Shown here piece after piece: positions 32,232-43,210 of a stretch of 64,000 nucleotides of DNA (its first letter is position 1; every line of letters starts with the position of its first letter). The stretch is from Ooceraea biroi (lineage: Eukaryota > Arthropoda > Insecta > Hymenoptera > Formicidae). The notes beneath the pieces were generated by a model that did no database searches, was not told the DNA's origin, and saw nothing but the letters and a program-made list of their open reading frames with translations. A program made the translations under genes and the position numbers. Location: the NCBI RefSeq assembly GCF_003672135.1, contig NC_039510.1:13640001-13704000 (forward strand), given 5' to 3'.

Positions 32232-34354
32232 ATGAGCGAGACTCGGCATCCTATTCGCTCGGTCTCGGACTTATACGCAGCCGACGAAATAGAGGTGCTT
32301 CTCCTAGAAGAGATACGCGATCTGGAACCACCACCTGCCATATATTCTAAACCCGAAGACATACAAGACTTCGAGATTGGTGTGTACAATGCTTCAAGTA
32401 AATTTGTACGAATATTTTATTCAGAAATTTACGTGCGTAATTCTATTCATAAAATTGAATTATGAAGTTAGTGATCCAAGACTACGTGATCCTGTTCTGG
32501 ATAAAATTACCTGCAGTCACTTGATTTTCTTTTGCATTCTTGGTTCATTGAGAAATTTGAAGGTGTCGCACGTGCGATTGAGTATATGATTTTGATATTG
32601 TATCAATAGCAGGCAGCAGGACAGGGGGGCGAATCAGCTCCCAATCATCGGAGCTGGATTCGCCAGGAGTCCACTCGACAGTCCATTCCTGGGATTCACA
32701 TGCCAACTATCATGGTCACTATGGTAATAGTGACCATAGGGGTGGCTCTTCATCCAATGCTCTGCATTGGTCCCATGCTAGTCACGTGGTTATTTACTGC
32801 GACATACAGGGACACCTTAAAACGCCTACGGGCGTCGTTAGACTTTTGTTACTTGTGAGTACAATCCTGCACACTCGTTAAAAGAAACAAAGTAGCCTTT
32901 GTGTATAAACTGTGTGAGAGTGATGTGTGTTAGGTTTAATCTATAATAAAATGAGTGCGTTCCACAGATATCTTCTGCAGCTTGTTTGGCAACTTTATAC
33001 AGTTCTGGCACTGCCAAGGTCAGCCTTTTTATGCTGCCTTTAGCAGATCGTTTACGGTTCATGAGCTTTGTAGCTGTTTTCTGTATCTTGGTTATTGCAG
33101 TTCTTCTCTTCCTTGATATTTCGCACGTTATTTACATCCTTCCTTTAAATTGGGCCAGGGTGGTAAGTAGTACGATATACGTGCAGCTCAGCAATATAAC
33201 GAATATAATAATAATAATTGACTAAGCTAGTATGTCCGTGCACGTGTAATACGATTAAACGACGTCTTACTTTTTTTTTATAGAATGGTATAGTATTCAC
33301 CGGCATAGGCTTGTCGTTTGTCGCGAGTAGCACGTTACTAGCATGTACAGTATGGGAATACTACGGCGGAGATTGGGTACCAAAGCGCACACGTTTCCAA
33401 TTATCTGCTGCGGCAGCAGTGGGCCTTTCATGTGCTCTCTTAGCATTTTTACTTTGCTGGATACATTGTCGAAGCGGCTCGAGCTGCAAAGGCCAAGATT
33501 CTCGTAGCCACACACCGACACAGCTCTACAAACCCGTTGACAATTCTTCCTCCTCCGGGGTAAGTAATCCGTCTGTCTTGTGGCACAAATCTCATCGCAC
33601 TCGATAAGTCGCGGAGTAAACGTAATCTAAAACGCAGGTCACTTTGAAGGAACGCAGCCCCAAGCGATCCGCCTCGTGGGCCGTGAAAAATCAGCAATCG
33701 AAGAAGCGCAACGTGGACAGTGACACGAACACGAGTAACGGTGGTCACCGTGGTAGCAATCACGAGAAATTTAAGCAGGGCGCCAATAGAAAGGACCATT
33801 GGGCCTCGGCGAAGCAACATATTTTAGATACACACACAAATAACGAGGATGCTCAGCGGGAGGAGACGGAGATCGAGAGGAGGCGGAGACGACGGAAACG
33901 GGAGGGTGACAGTAGCTCAACTGGCGATGGGAATCCACCCAGTAATAGTAAAGACGACGCTAGCGTCAGCGTGGAGGAGGCCAAGACTAGGCGGGTACCG
34001 CGGAAATTACCTCTGCAATCGACAGTGGAGCAACCTCGCTCGTGGTCCGAGGCCGAACGTAGGAATAGTGGCACTATGCAAATGCGAAGTAAAACTAGGC
34101 AAGTGCCGGTGAATAACGATGCACAGAATTGTTGTGTCGACATGAACGAGTCCCTCAATACGTCTATCAATCAAGTGACTCGTAACGGTCTGCGAAACTG
34201 GGAGACGGAATGTACGTCTAGCAGTGTCCTAGAAGAGATTACTGACGTAAATGTGGTTGTTCGTAACGCCATGTGGTCAGGACAGTGGCGCCCACCACCA
34301 GATGATGTTCAACCTTGCTCTAGTAAAACTATTGATCCTTACAGCTTTGCCTGA
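32232..34354 (+). CDS. MARVEL-like four-transmembrane protein with long basic cytoplasmic tail, five exons, 532 aa
   Basis: Exons are 32232-32397, 32610-32854, 32968-33162, 33284-33559 and 33638-34354, all GT/AG and in phase. Residues 1-130 are polar and His/Ser-rich. Four hydrophobic segments follow at about 131-150, 170-194, 203-226 and 241-264, with a short loop EYYGGDWVPKRTRFQ between the last two. This order and spacing resemble MARVEL (or CKLF/tetraspan-like) membrane proteins of vesicle and junction membranes. The tail (265-532) is Lys/Arg/Glu/Ser-rich with a run of arginines (IERRRRRRKR) and ends in DPYSFA. I cannot name an orthologue. The MARVEL label rests on topology, so the fold is an inference; that the exons are coding is well supported. 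Confidence 0.8.
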
Positions 34355-37300
34355 TCGTCCTGTGAAATACGAAGTACGCACGTTAGGTAAATCGATGAAT
34401 TTGTTCAAGTCCGAGCAGTTTCTGTGAATAATTTTGCGTGTATTTGTGTGTGCGCCTGTCTGTACATGTGCCTGTGCGTATGTGTGTGTGTATGCGTGTA
34501 ATGTACGGGAAATTTTTTATAAGACAAGTACATATATTGTACGTAGTACTGTAGCAAGTACTGTATACTTTACGTTGAACGTTTTTTCTCTTCATTACAT
34601 AAATTACCGCAATCAGAGTTGAAGTGTTACTTGTTACATAATTGAAGTCGTTACCTCTCTCTTATTTGCGTACGAGCTTGCCTGATTTCAACAACGTACC
34701 TTGTACTTTACGCGAAACAAAATGCACAGTGACTGAAATAGAGGGTTTGATTCCTACATACTCTTGATTTTGACATACGTTTTCAACTGTGCATGAAACC
34801 GAATGTGATTTAAGCGTAAGAAACATAGATTGTTACACCCCACCCACATGCAATAGACGAAGAAGAGACCAGAGCCCAAATTAACTGTCGGGTTTGCCGT
34901 TATCGAATTTTTGCAGGATGAAAAATCGCGTCGAGAGATTTATAATCCTGCATAACGTTATTGCTGCCTTGTACATTTCGCTGCCAAGAGGATAGATTTT
35001 CTTTACTTGTTTAGGCCCTGATGTTTTGCATCACACGAAACCAGACTGCCCAACTTTGATAAGCAAATAATGTCACTTCATTCCAATCATGTACCAAATA
35101 ATCTAAGTGAATTTTAACATGGATTTTCTATAAGTATAAGACCACTATATAGCACGTAACACCGATATATATATTTGGCTAATCATTCCTATTGTATTTT
35201 GATGCCAACATATTTTGAGCTCCATGCATACTTGAAAGTGTTTACGTAGAAATCGCTCATCGTGTAAGATGAAAGTGTATATATTGAAACCTTGAAAGGG
35301 TATATGCATATAATGTGGAAAAAAATGTGCCGGTAGACTGATCTCTCTATCAATCCTACATTACGAAAAATAAGCAATTGCGACTGTAATTTGCGGTATA
35401 ATTTCTCTATTCTCAAGTTCATGTGTTATTAGCTCTCTTAAGATACAAGCAAGAGGCTTCAAGCTCGATTGGTTAATTCGACTGTGCTTATATATACATA
35501 TATATATATATAACCAAAGATTAATTTCAAGATCTGTAAGAGACTCTTAAATGTTGTCATTATAAGCAAAGTATGCGCGAAAAACTAAAGTTAATTAATT
35601 ATTATAGAACACATAAGAATGATATTTTTAATAAAGCTAATAACTAAGAAAATATTTATACATGAAATCAGGATAATTTTCTACACATTCCACAAATGAA
35701 TCTAATTTTCATTTCGATTTTATTTCTTATTGTGTTCAAGTTATAATCGAATAGCTTTTTAATAATTAGCAGAATAGCGTTTAAAATGATCGTAATAATA
35801 TTTTACTTTGCAATGACAATACCTTTATATACATACTTCACACAATGGCCTTATAAAATTTTAAATTCTTACGAAAGCACATTTTGAAAAAAAATTTTTA
35901 ACAATAATTTCATATAGAGAGAAAGAGAACGTACGAAAGAGAGAGAGAGAAAGAGAGAGAGAAAAATTTTTCAACGATTTATGATAAGATTTTACAATTG
36001 ATGTCTTTATTGGAAAATCGGTTTGGCGTCAGTTATTTTCCTGTATGCGTGGAACGATTATTCATTGCATTATACTGATTGGCTCATAAACTTTGAAGTA
36101 TGCTTATTATATTACAACAATATTATTCTTGCATAAGGAGAGACGGACTTACAAGTATAAATTTAAATGAATTTATCGTACGAAACTTTCAATATAGAAT
36201 TATTAAGTAACATTAATTTAAAAATTACTATCAACATGTATCATTGATTATTATTATAATAATGAAATGTTTATCATCGCTTAAAGCAGAAAATAACAGT
36301 TGCTAATTTTAATTCAAGCTTTAGGGAGAAATAGTCCGTCTCTGTTCTTGTATAGAAACGTACACACCATTTTTCAACATTTTACATAGCTTTAATATTA
36401 TTAGACGAATAGAGAGAGGGAGAAAGAGAGAGAGAGAAAGAGAGAGAGAGAGTATATATTATTTATTGTTATATTAATTTTTTATATAACAAAAAAGTCT
36501 AGTCAACTCTAGTCAAACTTTTTTTTGTACAACTATCTTTTTAATAATTTATTAAATTGAAAAGTAAGATATTTTTTAGTACATACATATCGTGTTAGAA
36601 GTACAATTCATCCTAGAACTGTGAGCGCTTGTGTTTCTTGATTAAACACCTATCTCTTTTAATATATAACAGTGTCACGCACACTTTTTGCAAATTTCTC
36701 ATTTACCTCATTTCTCTCCTTTTTTTTTTAACAATCATCACGATCGTAATAATCGAATAAATATAAATGTATATCTGTTAATTTTGATTATGTATAGATT
36801 GATCATGAGCAATTATTTTTTTGTTTTTTGATACGATATCGCGAATATAAACGTGAACGAAGGGACAGACACACATCGCACATTTGTCGAACTTTCATGC
36901 GTCGACCTTAAATCAATTAATAGCGTAAGAAAAATGCGTGTTCATATAGGTTCATAAAGAGAGATAACGTATAATACAGCAGCTTCGTTGTTGCAAATAT
37001 CGACGATGTCTAGTTCACTGTGTTGGGCACAATAACGAGTAACGTATAATTTTCTGTATATGGTCCATTGTTGTAATAAACACTGGAAAACGTTTGAAAG
37101 TGTGAATATATCTTAAAGTAAATAATACTTTACAATAACGAATTGAACAAAATATTACTTGTGGGGCGCATAAAGCGATCAGCTTTGAGTGAATTCAATA
37201 CAAACTGTATAGACACTGCCAGAAAGAAGAAATATAAAACTCTTTGACTGTAATGTATGTCGATCAAATCCATTTTCTCTCAATGATTTTATATCTGAGG

Positions 37301-38953
37301 CTTTGTGATTCTATATGATTTGCTTTAATTTGTAATTTGAATTCGAATTTATCTGTTTAAAACATCTGCAAGGCAACACACACATATTTTGTTGCAAAAT
37401 TATTTTATATATTTTATATTTTATATATTAATATTATTTGCGAAGTATTTTAGATTCTCATTTAGAATTCTTAAACTTTTTAAGAAATCAAGAAAAGAAT
37501 TTATCGAATAATAGCATCAATTTTATCGACAAATAAAGAACTATATAACTAATAAAGACCTATCGATTGAAGTTATTATTGCAATAAACGTCAGGCTTTT
37601 ATTTGACTCTAGCTTACTCCGTAAAAATTATTTGCTTCAACGAAGTTAATAAGTAGCAGTATATTTGTGATACATAGAGCACTGTTTTTTCCAGAATTTG
37701 TATGAGTAAATCATCATTTAGGCAATAAATTTCAATTACGATTAATAGATGCATAATTTCTTTACGTGTTAAGCTCAGTCGACGATAATCTGTAGTGATA
37801 GCATGACAATCCAAGTCTATATACCTGATAATTCTCCCACAGGTCGGGCGAGCGCGAAGGGAATCGACAGGAAACTATTGTGTAAAGTGTAAGTGTGTGT
37901 AAAATGGATATCCTAAATATAATAAATTGAGAAATACAATTCTTATGATTTCGACAATTAGGAACTCAATTTCACAGAATAGATTCCTGCCTATTCATCT
38001 TAATCTTCTCTTAGCAGGATAATTCAATTGGCCTAATCTTGCATTCGTACGATAGCCATGTGACGCACAAGAATGTTTGTCCCATTTGAGTAATGCGGAA
38101 TGTGTTTTCATACTTATGTATTTGGTATTTATGTATTTGAGTATCGAATATAATGTCATCGTATTTATATATTTAATTATATATGTGAGTGTGAATAATA
38201 TGTGATGCTGCCAATACTTATAGCGAACATTAAATACCGTAGCGACTCATCAATTGTAGGATTGTTAGGTGAATCACGAATTGAATGTCAGAAGTCGAAA
38301 AAATGTGGGATAAATACAGCTAGACAGATTATCAAGGATAAGACAAGTATGAAGCGTCTTGATAATTTGTCTTGCCGATAGCAAATGATCGGGACAATAA
38401 ATATGATGGATGAGTCGCATAACACCTAAATTAGCGTTCCCTATTCTTTTAAATGTCATTTTATACGTTTAGGAGTAAATGAGTATTGTATACTATTGAC
38501 TGATGAAGTTGTGTGACTGTAAATGTTACAATATATCACAAATCACCTATTCATTAAAATGGATCTTGTGTGACGTTACTCGAACAGAACAGTGTACATT
38601 TGTTAACTAAACACGTTAAATACGGTTTAATTCGGTGTAACTAAATATAACATCGTATTTTGCATATTGAAAAATCATTGTTACACAGTCCGAAATACAA
38701 ATAAATTATCAAAACTGCTACGCGATTTATTAAAAATTACACAAGAGTTATCTCTTAGGGAAGAAATCGGAACGCCCGGCAAAAAACAGAAAAAAAGTAT
38801 GTGCATAAAATCGATAATCTTTTCAATGACACAATCATTTCAATACGAAAGCAAACTGATGCAAACTGTGAACATGTATACGTACGAAACATCAACTGAT
38901 ATAACAGTAAGGATACAAATGTTAAGGGTCTTTTCGGTCGTGTATCAGTAATA
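34355..38953 (+). other. AT-rich probable 3' UTR and spacer, GA microsatellites
   Basis: No coding signal. GA-rich microsatellites at about 35920-35965 and 36413-36452. AATAAA-type sites occur (near 35628 and 37075), but the mRNA end cannot be set. Confidence 0.45.
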
Positions 38954-39682
38954 TTAAGGGGGGAGCCTGCTTTAGAACGCTGAAAATAAGGTATATTTTA
39001 CGAATTGTTTTTGGAGAAACTATACAGCGGATCGTTATAAAACTTTGATGCATTTATTAGTACATGTTTAAAGATAAAAAAAATTATTTTTTGATTTGAA
39101 TATATCGCTTGTAGAGGTCGTCCTGGAGAAATCTTAGTGCAGCCGCGTCGCCGGCATTGCAAATTGGTGAGCATTCTCCTGCCTCCAAATTTCGTCTAAA
39201 CTGAAAAATTGAAATATGTTCTCGTTATTTATGAATTCCCATCGTCGATGAACCAAAGAGAGAAGAAAAAAGTTGAAAAGTGCCAAAATGGTGGAGCTTA
39301 GAACACAAAAGTACGATTTTTAGGCAAAGTTTTTGAACTTTTTCATGCAAAAATAATTGTTTAACTTAATGTTTTTATGAATATTAAAGGTTCATCGACG
39401 ATGGGAATTCATAAATAACGAGAAAATATTTCAATTTTTCAGTTTGGATGAAATTTGGAGGCAGGAGAATGCTCACCAATTTACAATGCCGGCTGCACTA
39501 AGATGCCTCCAGGACGACCTCTACAGGCGATATATTCAAATAAAAAAATAATTTTTTTTATCTTTAAACATGTACTAATAAATGCATCAAAGTTTTATAA
39601 TGATCCGCTGTATAGTTTCTCCAAAAACAATTCGTAAAATTATACCTTATTTTCAACGTTCTAAAGCAGGCTCCCCCCTTAA
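38954..39682. mobile_element. TTAA-flanked foldback element (721 bp)
   Basis: TTAA at both ends, then GGGGGGAGCCTGCTTTAGAA and its exact inverse. The inverted arms extend about 270 bp each and are nearly identical (shared blocks include GATCCGCTGTATAGTTTCTCC at one end and GGAGGCAGGAGAATGCTCACC near the inner end); the unique centre is about 150 bp. The TTAA target fits the piggyBac superfamily. No transposase frame. Confidence 0.85.
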
Positions 39683-39831
39683 GTTACGGATACGGAGTAT
39701 ATATGCGCTAGAGGAAGAACATAAATGTTATATATAACGAGGTTGATAAACTTATTTCGATGTGCATGCACATATACAGCGGTGCTGCTTGTGCGGGCTG
39801 CTTTCATTGAATCAACGTAGCAAAAAATTGT

Positions 39832-40665
39832 TCAATTGTTAACACTACCGCGTTCAGTTCCGTCGAAATTTCCGACCAAGCTTTCCAAGTCTTTACGGCG
39901 TACGCAATGCTTCGTCCGACTGTTTCCGTTCGACATGAGAGGATAGGGATACACAGGCCCGTTGTAGGAATGAATCCAACCGCTTGAAAGAAGAAACAGA
40001 TGGTGACGTACATTTTCAATATCAAGAGAGAGAGAGAGAAGAATATTTCAATAATTGAGCGTGTAAATGACTTACTCTTGATTGTGCGTATATAACGGCG
40101 AAGCCTGTAATGATATACGGTGAGTAAACGTGTAAATCTGAAATAATCTCACTAACATTGCCATCCTCTATCTGTATCTTCTTACCTGCCGTTGAAGTCT
40201 TAATTGTTTCAGTAATAGATATTTACAGTCGGGTCTCGTCCAACTATATTGATCACTCGATAATCCGGATAGCGCAGTTGGACACGACGAAAATTGCGGT
40301 CTCGCTGCGAAATGACGCTGTTGGTGAAACAGGTGTTTCTGCTGACACATGTAATTCGCATAATACGGATCGTTACAGGCTGTCAAGTGATCCGAGGAAC
40401 ACGCTAAAGAATTTGTTACTGCAACTGTAACAACGTTATATAAATAATCAGGAAATTAGAACTTTTACTTGCGTTATCAATGAATCGTATCTAAAGGATT
40501 GTTTCAAAAATGTAATGTCAATTGATTTTTTTCTAATGAACCTTTTGCTCTCTGAATGTTCAACAGCGTGTCGTAATATCGTTTCTTGTATGCCGCTAGT
40601 TCGGACATTGAGTGAGCTTGAAAATCTTTTTCTGGATTCACGTCGTTCGGTCTTGATCCTGCCAT
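39832..40665 (-). CDS. Unrecognised 180-aa protein, four exons
   Basis: Minus-strand exons 40665-40542, 40424-40186, 40104-40076 and 39982-39832, all in phase with GT/AG junctions; the first donor (AAAAG/GTTCAT) is weak. The protein starts MAGSRPNDVNPEKDFQAHS, has a Tyr/Lys-rich helix-like stretch (AAYKKRYYDTLLNIQRAK), a Cys/His/Gln-rich middle (ANYMCQQKHLFHQQRHF) and an aromatic C-terminal part (DGWIHSYNGPVYPYPLMS). There is no signal peptide or membrane segment. An acceptor-like TTTTAATTCAG lies just before the ATG, suggesting a 5' UTR intron. It begins 83 bases after the stop of the next gene upstream on the same strand. Family unknown. Confidence 0.7.
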
Positions 40666-40688
40666 TTTACACCTGAATTAAAAGTCGC

Positions 40689-40694
40689 TTTATT
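40689..40694 (-). terminator. Poly(A) signal of the upstream orphan gene
   Basis: AATAAA on the minus strand, about 55 bases after the stop at 40749, just before the start of the next gene on the same strand. Confidence 0.6.
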
Positions 40695-40748
40695 ATTATA
40701 TTAGCATCATCACGCGCATAAAATCGTTCAATAAAATCATTATTATAT

Positions 40749-42576
40749 TTACATAAACTTTTCGGTGTCATCTTGTTTGCGTTCAATTGTAGACGGTTCT
40801 AAATTATTCTTTTGCAGTTCAGTTGCCTTGCTGAACTCCTGGGGATCATTTTTCATTTGCAATCCGGTAACATAATTAAACGCTTTTCGTTTCATCTTTT
40901 CATCCGACACTCTTTGAATCTCTTCCAAGTTAATGTTTATATTCTGTCGTTTTGAAAGTAAACCATTATCGCCGTTTGAGATATTGGATATTTGAGATGT
41001 CGAATCTTTCTTTAAAACTTTGTGTGGCGTTTCAGATTTCCGTTCTTTTGATGTAAAACATACAGAATTCAAGGCACCCATCTGTGGATACGACTTGGTG
41101 CGTGGAAAGGCTGATAACTCTGCGTATGCAGAAATTACTTTTGTAATTTTGTAATTAATATAATAAATATAATAAATAAGATAAAGCAATTGCGAATATC
41201 TTTACCAACAACGGTCCCATCCTGTGCCCGTTTTAAGAAATTCTTTAAGCTCGCTTTAAGTCTGTCGCGCGTGATCGCCATGAGGTCGTCCGCCTGTAGA
41301 ATTTTACGAATCTAATTACTTATACAAGTATAGACTTTAAAGGAAAATACCACATTTTGTCTCAGTACATCTACGACAACGTTTTCATCTCCGTCCAAGC
41401 ACACATCCATTTGATAGGTATTGTCTTTAATTGTTTGTTTAATTATTGCGTTTTGCCTGACATCGATTATTATCTGTGAAATGCCGGAATTTTTATCTTT
41501 ATTAAATGCATTGATATCTTCAGATTTTTCAAGTTTAACGTTATTAGGTTGTCGAGAAATTTTGTCGTGACAGAAATTCGTTATTGTCGCATTATTATAT
41601 GTCTTCAAAGAACACGTGTCCTGTAAATTATTAGAATTTTATTATTTATACGGTTTATTTCATCTATTTCGTTTTTATTACAGAATTGACGTACTGCCTG
41701 ACGAGATGAGTAAGAAAGACATGATTCAGTGCTATCAATTTTAGTGGGATCACATTTTTTATCAAGCAAATAATTTACGCTTTTTACATTATTCGGAATC
41801 GTAGGAATTTCGTTCTCAGGGAAACCTCGGAAAGGAAAACCTTCACAAAGGGATAACTTAAAATTTGACACATTGTTATTATATAAACAATCTTGTTTTG
41901 ACGGCGAAATACTGTCCATTGTCCTGTCCATAATTTTAATGTCAAATATGTTTTGTAAAATATTCCTGGTAACGTAATAATATAAGATATACATGTTCAT
42001 AATAATAAGAACATACTACAATTGTACATTGTTTGTACAAGAGCTTACTTTTCATTTAAACTGAGTTTGGTGAAACCTGTAGTTACACGAAAAATATTTT
42101 TGATTGCATGATTTGATGCATTATTTGGCACTGGTATCATTGAAAGCAATAACTGTTTTTTGTGATAATCACAATTTGTTAAATATTCCTGAGCTTTCTT
42201 CAGCACACATTCATATGCAGTAATACCGTCTTCTGGCTGATACATCTGCAGTAATTGCGTGAATACATTTCGGACGTCGTTCCTCTCATAATCATGTTCT
42301 GCAGCTGAACATAATGACGAAAAATCTATCGCTACTGATACGGCGGTATTAATATCACTCGTATCCTCTGTAATTATATAAGAATATCTTCATTAATTAT
42401 AACAAATAATAGAAACTTGAAAAGGGCATTTCACTTATACAGGAATTTACACCCTGGACTAATTCGAAAAAGTACAATCGATGCAATTATTGTTCTTAGT
42501 TTTCATGCAAAAGGATTACACAATAAAAATCTGCTTTACTCATACACTCACGTTGCTTAAAGGTATCTGTATTCAT
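40749..42576 (-). CDS. Unrecognised 447-aa protein, six exons
   Basis: Minus-strand exons 42576-42552 (MNTDTFKQ), 42367-42049, 41965-41695, 41620-41351, 41293-41206 and 41119-40749; all six join in phase at GT/AG sites and the stop is at 40749. The N-terminal third looks globular and helical (VRNVFTQLLQMYQPEDG, AYECVLKKAQEYL). The rest is Asn/Lys/Ser-rich and probably disordered. A short predicted-helical block, DDLMAITRDRLKASLKNFL, sits near residue 300. There is no signal peptide, membrane segment or known catalytic motif. I do not recognise the family; rapid divergence (for example germline or centrosome proteins) is only a guess. It is head-to-head with the secreted-protein gene at 43211. 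Confidence 0.75.
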
Positions 42577-43210
42577 AATGAAAGACTGAAATTAAACAGG
42601 AGATGGCAAATTTTACACCGGCCTTGGATATTCTGCCAAACTCGACGAGTCATAAGGTATTCATGAAATAATTGAAGCAGCTTGCATTTCTATTATTGGA
42701 AACAGCTGACGAATGCAATATCCACGGCTCATTTGTAAAGCGATTAAAAACCAATCGCTTCGTATTCTTTATATAAACGGTGAGCAAGAAAAGTTCTTCA
42801 TTGAGAACGATAAAAATAAAGTCATAATACTGTTTTAAATATTTAAATTTTCCCGATAAACGCATTCTTTTGAACAAATGTTAATTAATATATGCACATA
42901 AATATATATATTAAGTGCATATATTAATCTTTTTTCTTTTTGTTTTTTAATAGAAAAAGCTGATCATTTTGACTATTAAAATGAAACACGCTCACGTCCC
43001 TCTAAGAAGGAAATTACATTTTTTTAAGAAGGAATTGCATCGGCTAATTACGATACACAACTGTGGATTCTACATATGGTAAGTGGATTTTAATTATATT
43101 TTAATAAGACTTCGTCGCGGAGCTCGAGCCGCAGCATTCTCTACGCAGGTAATCCCGAAGACTTTGCAAGGATTATTGACTGATGATTATTATAAAAGCA
43201 AGTTACCGGT
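42577..43210. other. Divergent intergenic/promoter region
   Basis: Lies between the 447-aa gene (minus) and the secreted-protein gene (plus). AT-rich; no clear TATA/Inr pair. A 75-codon minus frame at 42650-42877 is unsupported. Confidence 0.5.
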
